From positions 1 through 64,000 of the forward strand of contig MNCI01026571.1 in the NCBI GenBank assembly GCA_015680685.1: DNA of 64,000 nucleotides, in the 5' to 3' direction. The position numbers were made by a program, and so were the translations under genes. Below are positions 57,064 through 64,000 of this stretch, piece after piece (within the stretch, counting starts at the first letter, position 1; the number at the start of each line of letters is the position of its first letter). This DNA comes from Gnetum montanum (taxonomy: Eukaryota; Streptophyta; Gnetopsida; Gnetales; Gnetaceae). The notes under the pieces were generated by a model, which was not told where the DNA came from, ran no database searches, and worked only from the letters and a program-made list of their open reading frames with translations.

Positions 57064-59214
57064 ATGGCTTCATACCAAGAGGTTGTTTGCATCTATGATC
57101 CTAAGGATCCTACTATGGTTAAGTCTAGAAAGTTTCTTAGGTAGATGGGATTAGAACTAATCTCTATGAACATAAATGAAGAGTATTATAACTTCGTCTC
57201 TGTAATAACTCAAGCTAGCTTACTTATCCCTCACAAAGATTTAGAATTAAAACATTAGTTTAAAATAATCAATAGGAATGGAAAGGAGTATATTCCCTCA
57301 CCTTATGACCAAATAAGACTAACAAATTTTCATACTTGTATTCTAGTGCAACTAGTAGAACTAGAAAAGGCAAGTGAGAAGATAATATCTAATGAGAACC
57401 AAGAGGAACAAGATGAGTTCAAGGTGGAATAGGAACCATATGTTTTTATTGGAAATCTCCTCCAACAATCGACTCCCCAAACAACCATTACTAGCTTTGC
57501 ACCTCCAATGATCCCTGTGCATAAAGTTCCTTAGGCTTCCCCTTTGTATCCTACCATGTTTGGACCAACACCAATTGTTGCAGCATACCAATCTCAGCTA
57601 GTGTCTCACTCCATGTCCCTATTTTCTTCAATGCCTTTTACAACTTAACCATCATCGATGGTGTCTACCACAGCTCATCGTTTTTTCATATTAGTAGGTC
57701 CTTCTTCAAGACCTCAAACTTTGCAAGCTTCTTACATTCCCTTTTCTCCATTTATCCCTTAGATCCCAACTCAAACCTCTTTCTCCTTGTTCAACCCACC
57801 TACAATGATGGTCATAGAACCTCTTCAATCCATACTGATGCAAATTACATAGCCTTAGACTACCTAACTTCCACCTTAGCCATCAATACAAATACCATAG
57901 CCTACAAGGATGCATCAAGGCTTAGATCAGGCCTTCCAAATTATCCAAGACCTCACCAATGAGTTTTAGAAGCTCAAAGCTAGTACAACTCAAATGTCAA
58001 GGTTATAGAATCCTACTAAGATGATCCCATAACCCCCATTGTTTCTCAAATAACATTACCTGTAGCCATGCCTATACCAAACTTCACCAAATACAATGGT
58101 GAAGGAGATCCTAACGTACATCTAATCACCTTCTAGTTTAAGTGTCTCCTATTTCAAGCCTAGCTTCATACAATATTGCAAATTTTCCCTATGTCCCTCA
58201 AGGGAAAGGCTTTAGGCTAGTATCGAACCTTACTTATAAGTTTCATCTCTTCCCTTGATGGCTTAATAAACCAGTTTGTCAACCAATTCATATACAACTT
58301 GAATCTAGATACCACATTAGACCAACTAATGAAGGTAAGACAGGGGCCACTTGAACTCGTCCAAAGGTTCATTCAAAGATGGAATTCAATACTCAATGAG
58401 ATTCTAGAATCTATCTCTAAAACCCACCTCATGGCCATCTATAAGGGAGCAATAAATGACTTTATCAAGTCAAAGCTCTATTACTTAGAGCCCTAATCAC
58501 TAAGATAAGCCTTTTTGCAAAATAAAAAAAATTAAAGAAGCATCTAAGACTAGTAATGACCTAGCCTATGTGGCCTATAAAAACCAACACACAAGGAGGA
58601 ATAGGAAGAGACTTAAGTAAGAACAAACAACCGTGATTGTAGTGTCCAAGGATACAAAGTAAGTAGAAAGGCAAGGATCACCATCACATGACACATCTTC
58701 CAACATGTCTCAACCATCCACTTCATATGCTCCAAATCAGCCAAGATGAACTTTCGAGTGAAAGGATACATTGAAGTACACTAGGTTGCCTATGAAGCCC
58801 TCTAAGCTTTTAGAATAGTTTCTTAGAAACAACTATATACAACATAAGAAATTGTCTAAGGAAGCTCATACAAGGCATGATCATCTTTATGACATAACTT
58901 GAAGCCGAATGATAACCACCAAGGATGATCTGAGGCTACCAAAGTACTTTCAACTTGATAGCTTTTGCAATTATCATCAAATGACTAGTCATGATACCAA
59001 TTTTTTCCTAGCATTAAAGGATGACCTCCAAAAGATGATTGACTATGGACAGCTAGTGTTGAATAATCCCAACTCTCCAAGCACCAATAACAACTCTTAT
59101 ACTATAGCCTCATTCATAAAAACCAAAATATCTAAACCTCCTAGAGCACCATTTTTCATCATGGTACCACATTGGCCTCAAAACACAAAGCCTAGAGACC
59201 CTTTTGTCATATAG
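57064..59214 (+). pseudogene. E6 gag
   Basis: ATG at 57064 opens MASYQEVVCIYDPKDPTMVK. A Pro/Ser/Thr/Gln-rich region follows (57460-57960). The capsid core is FTKYNGEGDPNVHLITF (58083-58133), INQFVNQFIYN (58267-58299) and LDQLMKVRQGPLELVQRFIQ then RWNSILNE (58319-58410), the classic F.....L...RQ...E.L..F..R. pattern. FCNYHQMTSHDTNFFLALKD (58965-59024) is the degenerate zinc-binding block CDYH...GH.T..C..L. Multiple stops. Confidence 0.82.
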
Positions 59215-59899
59215 TAGCACTACCACTATCCCCTAAAAAACCTTTCATCATACATGTTTTACCTTCAGTGGCAACAATATCACAACTTAAAGCAAGGAAT
59301 CCATTCATTATTAGGGTCCCTTTATCATCTATAGGCAAACCTACAACAACATGTGATCAAAGACTACCTACAGTAGCCAATAACTCACCATTTAGCAAGA
59401 GATCATCACTGAAAATGTGGCAAAAACAACCTATCTCCAAAATAACAACTAAGTCCACTGAAGGTAACCAACAAAAAAAGGCTTGGAAGAAAGCTAACCC
59501 ATTAAAACCTACACCAAGATTAGCTACACCCATGGACCAACGCATATGCATCAAAACATAAGCCAAGAAATCCTAGAAAGGATAGAGGAAATTAAAACCA
59601 CCAAGGATAAAGCATCACATGCCAAGGGAAAGAATTTCCTTGCAACAATGAAACAAGCCAAATGGTCTCTCAAACAAAAGAACCTATCATTGAACCTATA
59701 TGACGTAGTCATGACCTCTCCCACTCATAGATACACACTAGCTTAATTATTGACTTCTATTCCTATGAGAAAATACATGCCTACCAACAAAGAGTCTATC
59801 CACTCTGTCATTGAGCAAGCTTTACTTATGGAAAATGGGCATCAACCCATCCTCAAATTTCATGATAGCAAGATGAAGATTAACTCTTAAAATAGAGAA
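59215..59899 (+). pseudogene. E6 gag-protease linker
   Basis: Lys/Thr/Ser-rich low-complexity coding (59268-59746) in two frames, without known domain. Contains NQQKKAWKKANPLKPTP. Confidence 0.5.
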
Positions 59900-60361
59900 G
59901 TGATATCTAGTCCTCTCCTCATTACCATACATGTTGATAGGTATAAGGTTCATCATGTTCATGTGGATGATAGGGCGACAACCAACATGATATCATATAC
60001 TATTGTTGAGAAACTAGGATTAACCAAGAACTTTCAACAAACCTCTACATCCACGGTAGAGTCATACAATGGGTCACAAGCAAAAGTGCAAGGTTCTGTC
60101 TCCTTAGATTTCATAGCCAGAGAACAATGTCCCATGTTCACTAACTTCTTAGTGGTTGAAGAAGCACCATGTTTCAACTTGATCCTAGGGAGGTCATGGT
60201 TAGGAAAACTTCAAGCAATATCATCTCCTATACATCAAGAGGTTCACCTACCATACGGGATGGTGAAATTGTCATTCGTGAAGACAATGTATCATTGCCA
60301 TTGGTTAACTATGTCAACATTAATTGAGGTTTGGAGGTGGAGTTTAAGAAGAAACTCCTAA
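59900..60361 (+). pseudogene. E6 aspartic protease (active site lost)
   Basis: An open frame of 153 codons, the longest in the window. SPLLITIHVDRYKVHHVHVD is followed by DRATTNMISYTIVEKLG (active-site block: D-R-A where D-T/S-G is required), then VSLDFIAREQ, FLVVEEAPCFNLILGRSWL (the ILGR.WL motif, intact) and HQEVHLPYG. This is a Ty3-type retropepsin that should process gag-pol, but the glycine of the catalytic triplet is replaced and the fold-critical residue lost. RT was not found downstream, so the element appears gag-protease only or truncated. Confidence 0.85.
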
Positions 60362-60661
60362 TACCCAAATTGGGGCCAACAACAAGAATAACAATGATGC
60401 TAGCGATACCAACTTAGCATCATGGGGTGACCAACGAAAATGCCTACAACATGTCATGTTAAACAAGAAAGATATTGAGCATAGAATTATACAAAAAGGA
60501 TTCTTTGATCTATCAAAGATCAAATAACAAATTCATAGTAAACATCTTATCCCTTCCTTTGTTAACAATCACTTATTTACCTATGTGACTTTATATCATG
60601 CTTCTATGTCTATCTTGTTTGTGTATTTTCTTTTAGAAATTTCTCATGCTTGCTACATGAG
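60362..60661 (+). other. E6 tail after protease
   Basis: Decayed coding-like text in the plus frames (…GDQRKCLQHVMLNKKDIEHR) ends at a stop near 60528. After that, AT-rich DNA. Confidence 0.4.
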
Positions 60662-60858
60662 AACAACAATGGCCCATCAAGCCCTAAAATTGGTAACATA
60701 ACAACCCGTCAAGGCCTAAAACCGGCAACATAATAGCCTGTTGAGGCCTAAAATTAGCAACATAATGGCTTGCAAAGGCCTAAAAATAGCAACATAATAG
60801 TCCATCAAGGCCTAAACCTAGCAATATAATAGCTTTCCAAGTCCTAAAATTGGTGAAT
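60662..60858 (+). repeat. 32-bp minisatellite, six units
   Basis: Six units of 32-33 bp, each about AACATAATAGCC..TCAAGGCCTAAAA..AGC (60662, 60695, 60727, 60759, 60791, 60823). Units differ by 5-8 bases, so the array is old. Confidence 0.9.
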
Positions 60859-62000
60859 TTGTGGCCTTCCCTTCTATCCCATTTATTGCTAACTTGTTCC
60901 TTGTTTATTTCCTTACATTAGGTGTAGTTTTTTGCTTTACAAATTATAACTCATTTACATCATTTCATTTCACATTTTTATCTTAAACACCTCATTTAGT
61001 ATCAATCCATATCCTTTTTACTAGAAAAACATAAAACATACTAGAAATATGAAACATTAAAAACCCAAAAATCTTAACTTATAACCAAGAATGTCTATAA
61101 CAAAAGCTATAATCGCATCATATGATAATAAAAAAGAGGGGAGCTCCTATGTATAGGCCACCAAAACTCTGAATGAAACTTTGGCTATCATCTTTCAACA
61201 TTCATTTCCACCACATATGAGAAACTTATATGAGGTAAATTTAGCTCTTTTATATCATTTAATTATTTGTCTATTTAGACTTATTTTGTAGTTATCTACA
61301 AATGAAGAATAAATTACATGAGCTTTAGTCACATCATAGCATGAGTCACGGATACAAAATTAAACTTAAAAAATTATATACACCCCATAATTTACTCCCA
61401 CCCTCTACTTTCCTTCTTCATGTAATTTTCTGGTGCTCCTCTACTTTTCCTTGTCTATGGAACTTGGGTCAACCTTTCAAGTGCACTCAACCTCGTGAGT
61501 TGTGGGATGAGCTTGAATAATCTATTAGATGGGCTATCCATACTAGTTCATTTGGTAGTTAAAGATGAATGAACTCACCCATGTGTGAGGGGAATCATGT
61601 AATCTTGATAAAAAGAGAGAGTTGCATCACACATGGGTCACAAATAAGAAATTTAAAGTTACAATGACACAACATGAGTATGAAAAATTACAATATACAT
61701 TTGTTCCTACATACAAACATAATTAGCATAGCCTTTAGAGTGATCTCTCTTCTACTATGTGTGCCTTTCATCCCACCACACACAATGCCTGCCCTTGCCT
61801 CTACCCTATGACTAGATGCATCATCTACTCTACCTAAGCCATTAAGCTATGGGAAATCCTCCCACCACCATATGCACTACTCACGTTGCATCGTCTACCC
61901 TTCCCTTAGATGCAAAATGTGAAACCCTTTGCTCAACATTTTCACAAAAGCTAACAACAGCTAAAAGAGATCCTACTACAAACACAAAAAAAAATAAGAT
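60859..62000. other. Unassigned AT-rich DNA
   Basis: No gene recognised. CACATGGGTCA-like words appear near 61570-61640 without a clear repeat structure. Confidence 0.5.
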
Positions 62001-62002
62001 AA

Positions 62003-62314
62003 GTACGCTATGATAGTGTACTCAAGAGCATACTTAAGGATGCATAAAATTACTATTTTAATTCATACATTAAAAAAAACCAATACCAAAGGGTGTACAT
62101 GGAAACATATTTAAAAAATTGCCATTTTAAGTTACATATTAAAAACCCGACTTAAGTACACTATGGTAGCATGTGAAAGAGCATACAAAAACATTACTAT
62201 TCTAATTTCAAGTTATGTACACTATGATAGTGTACGAAAGAGTGTATGCATACAAAATTAATATTTTAATTTTACATATTAAAAACCCAACATATGTACA
62301 CTATGATAGCATAC
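62003..62314 (+). repeat. Four dispersed copies of a 19-bp palindrome
   Basis: GTACACTATGATAGTGTAC is perfect at 62217-62235 (9-base arms around one G). Variants lie at 62003-62021 (one mismatch), 62156-62174 and 62296-62314. Each is followed by AAGAG.(C/G)TAT(A/G)C-type text, and the spacers share TTACTATTTTAATT and CATATTAAAAACCC, so the whole 60-150 bp unit is repeated. Confidence 0.85.
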
Positions 62315-63420
62315 AAAAGAGCATACATGAGAATGCATAAAAAATTACTATTTTAATTTACATGATATATTGAATGTAGACCTAAAATTAACCATGGCCT
62401 CTACATGATAGGGAATAGTAATCCTTTTAATTCTTCAAATTGATTTGACCATGAAAACCCATTAATTTAGCAATTTAAAGTCTACTTTGCTTAATTTTAA
62501 CAATTTATAGCTTCACGAAAAGGCACTTTGAAAAATAACTTCCTTTCACAAGGAAAGAAGATGGCCCTAATAAATAAATAAATAAATATATTTGTTTATA
62601 GTGCTCCTCTACGCTGTTACACCTACTCCTCTTTGCTTTTTTTATTACCGCCACCAATAGCTTTAAAGACAAGGGAAAGTGGCTCGTCCTTAATTAACGG
62701 TAGAAACGGGAATATATGATGCCGTTTTGTTCGCGCAATCTTTTGAAACATCTTGACTTCTTAATATATATTTAATTTTTCACAGTAACATAAAAAAGAC
62801 TTATTTGTCAAACAATGACAGTAGTTAGTGGTTGACATGATGGAAAAGCTGAATTATAGTGCATGTAATCATTATCTTATTTCCACTTATCTAAATTAAA
62901 TATCCTTAATCTAATTTTTTATAGTGAAAAGTAGAAACTTTCGTAAAAATTATTTTAGGATGGGTGACAGCTGTAATGGGTTATCGCTGTTTTCATATAT
63001 ATAAAAAAATAATGCAAAGCAGTGAGCGTGTCCCATGGGAATTTGTTGATGATGATGCTTAAAAGTTAACAACAGTAATACTCTTGAAAATAGGGCATCT
63101 CTCCTATGACTACACAAATCTGGGATTAGTCTCAACCATAGAGCAATAATGAAGTAAATTAAAAAGAATTCTCAGATTTGATATCAGTTAACAAAGTGGG
63201 ATGTTCTAGATAACTATAAGTAATCACAAATTCTATTTTAACATTAAAATGAATGTTAATGTAATGACACCAAAAATCAAATCTGCCGAAAAGATGAGGA
63301 GGAAGGTCTAAAATCGAACTGTGTAAAATAGATATGGTTAAAAAAACCTTTATAATAATGAAAATTTTTAAGAACAATGTTTGAATTCTATTTTGTCTGC
63401 AGCCTGAGACTGATGTTTTT
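62315..63420. other. Unassigned AT-rich DNA with a short microsatellite
   Basis: (AATA)n at about 62569-62588. From 62690 the DNA is somewhat more complex. No gene recognised. Confidence 0.5.
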
Positions 63421-63470
63421 GTTCTGTTGCAGTCCCTTTTTGAATGAATGATGACACAGGGTGGTGGGCG

Positions 63471-63593
63471 ATGAAGATCATGCAGTTACTGTGGATTCTA
63501 TGCTTACCCAGAGATTCAGGAGAAAGGAGAAAGCATAATCTGCACTTAAGAATGTTGTTGTTGGTGGTGGGTTGCATATCTGCCGTTGTCTGA
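63471..63593 (+). CDS. Possible 40-residue ORF or exon, unrecognised
   Basis: Opens MKIMQLLWILCLPRDSGERR and ends with a hydrophobic stretch LRMLLLVVGCISAVV before a TGA. A pyrimidine-rich stretch ending TTCTGTTGCAG (63422-63432) upstream would be a good acceptor. Could be a small secreted or membrane peptide or the end of an exon; no family recognised. Weak. Confidence 0.15.
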   Translation: MKIMQLLWILCLPRDSGERRKHNLHLRMLLLVVGCISAVV

Positions 63594-64000
63594 GATTTTT
63601 AGCAGACGAACAAAAAGCAAAAGGTATTAACGTTAGTGTGTGGCGCCTTTATGATTTTCTATATACTTTCTCTTGTGGAGGTTAACCATATGCTCTGCCA
63701 CTATGATCATGACTTTAACATGTTGGAAGTAGTTTAGTGCTGAAATTGAAATACAGTTGCGGGACGTATACGATTCAACCATGGGAGACTGCAATTGTAT
63801 GTTTAAAGGATTACAATAGACTTAGCTGACTGATTATCTCTTAGTTGTGTCTGTGTGCCGTTAGTGTGAAGACCAGCATGTAAGCCGAAAAAGTGATTTA
63901 ACAAATTTACTTAAAGGTTTGACCTCATTCGAAGTATAAGCTCACTGACGTGACCTATTAAATTTAACTTGACGTTATGCAATTCGTGTTGTGTTGAGTT
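63594..64000. other. Unassigned DNA at the window end
   Basis: More balanced composition; no ORF or RNA gene recognised. Confidence 0.5.

Noticed and set aside
60662-60858. CRISPR-like array
   Set aside because: Units are contiguous without unique spacers; it is a minisatellite in a plant retroelement.

Overview
The window looks like intergenic DNA from a large plant nuclear genome. It is AT-rich and has no bacterial gene organisation. It is packed with decayed LTR retrotransposons of plant type, a plant-type Helitron, tRNA-like SINE candidates, a probable 5'-truncated LINE, and remnants of a terpene synthase and a receptor-like kinase. The size and age of the nested elements and the style of the terpene synthase fit a gymnosperm (conifer-like) genome, but that is inference. 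No intact, confidently expressed host gene was found. Nearly every recognisable coding region carries stops and frameshifts. Features of the form 'unassigned' mark stretches where nothing was recognised.

Layout. 1-5.4 kb: C-terminal fragment of a receptor-like kinase pseudogene (+), a 72-bp tandem duplication carrying two TATA boxes, and a terpene synthase pseudogene (-). 5.5-11.6 kb: a nearly full-length but degenerate Helitron Rep/helicase (+). 11.66-11.97 kb: a 310-bp foldback (MITE-like) element. 12.0-17.5 kb: Ty3/gypsy element E1 (-) with LTR, tRNA-Asp-type primer site, gag, protease, RT and partial RNase H, cut off by the foldback. 17.5-28.5 kb: a Ty1/copia remnant (E8, -) split by element E2 (+), which has two LTRs and a perfect 5-bp target duplication. 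29.6-32 kb: higher-complexity DNA with one small candidate gene (31172-31474). 32.4-33.7 kb: SINE-like copies. 33.8-36.0 kb: a gag fragment plus truncated element E4. 36.6-49.7 kb: a Sirevirus-like copia remnant (E7, +) split by element E3 (39032-47934, two LTRs), with a young poly(A) retroposon in its 3' LTR. 51.3-55.3 kb: a chromovirus-like Ty3/gypsy (E5, -). 55.3-60.9 kb: a gag-protease element (E6, +) with tandem repeats. 60.9-64 kb: AT-rich DNA with a repeated 19-bp palindrome.

The most interesting system is the E2/E3 family. Both elements have gag but no detectable pol. Both have a second ORF with a plant-transposon-protein-like part and a long coiled coil. Both have an internal TATA promoter that repeats the same short motif found in that element's own LTR (ATGCAT type in E2, ATATCG type in E3). 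Both have a predicted 310-313-nt intron ending exactly at the second ATG, a conserved 27-bp block upstream, and a conserved 34-bp block before the 3' LTR. E1, which shares the gag start, LTR end and primer site and does carry protease and RT, is a plausible type of autonomous helper. Most LTR families in the window have their own palindromic U3 motif, which suggests element-specific DNA-binding regulation.
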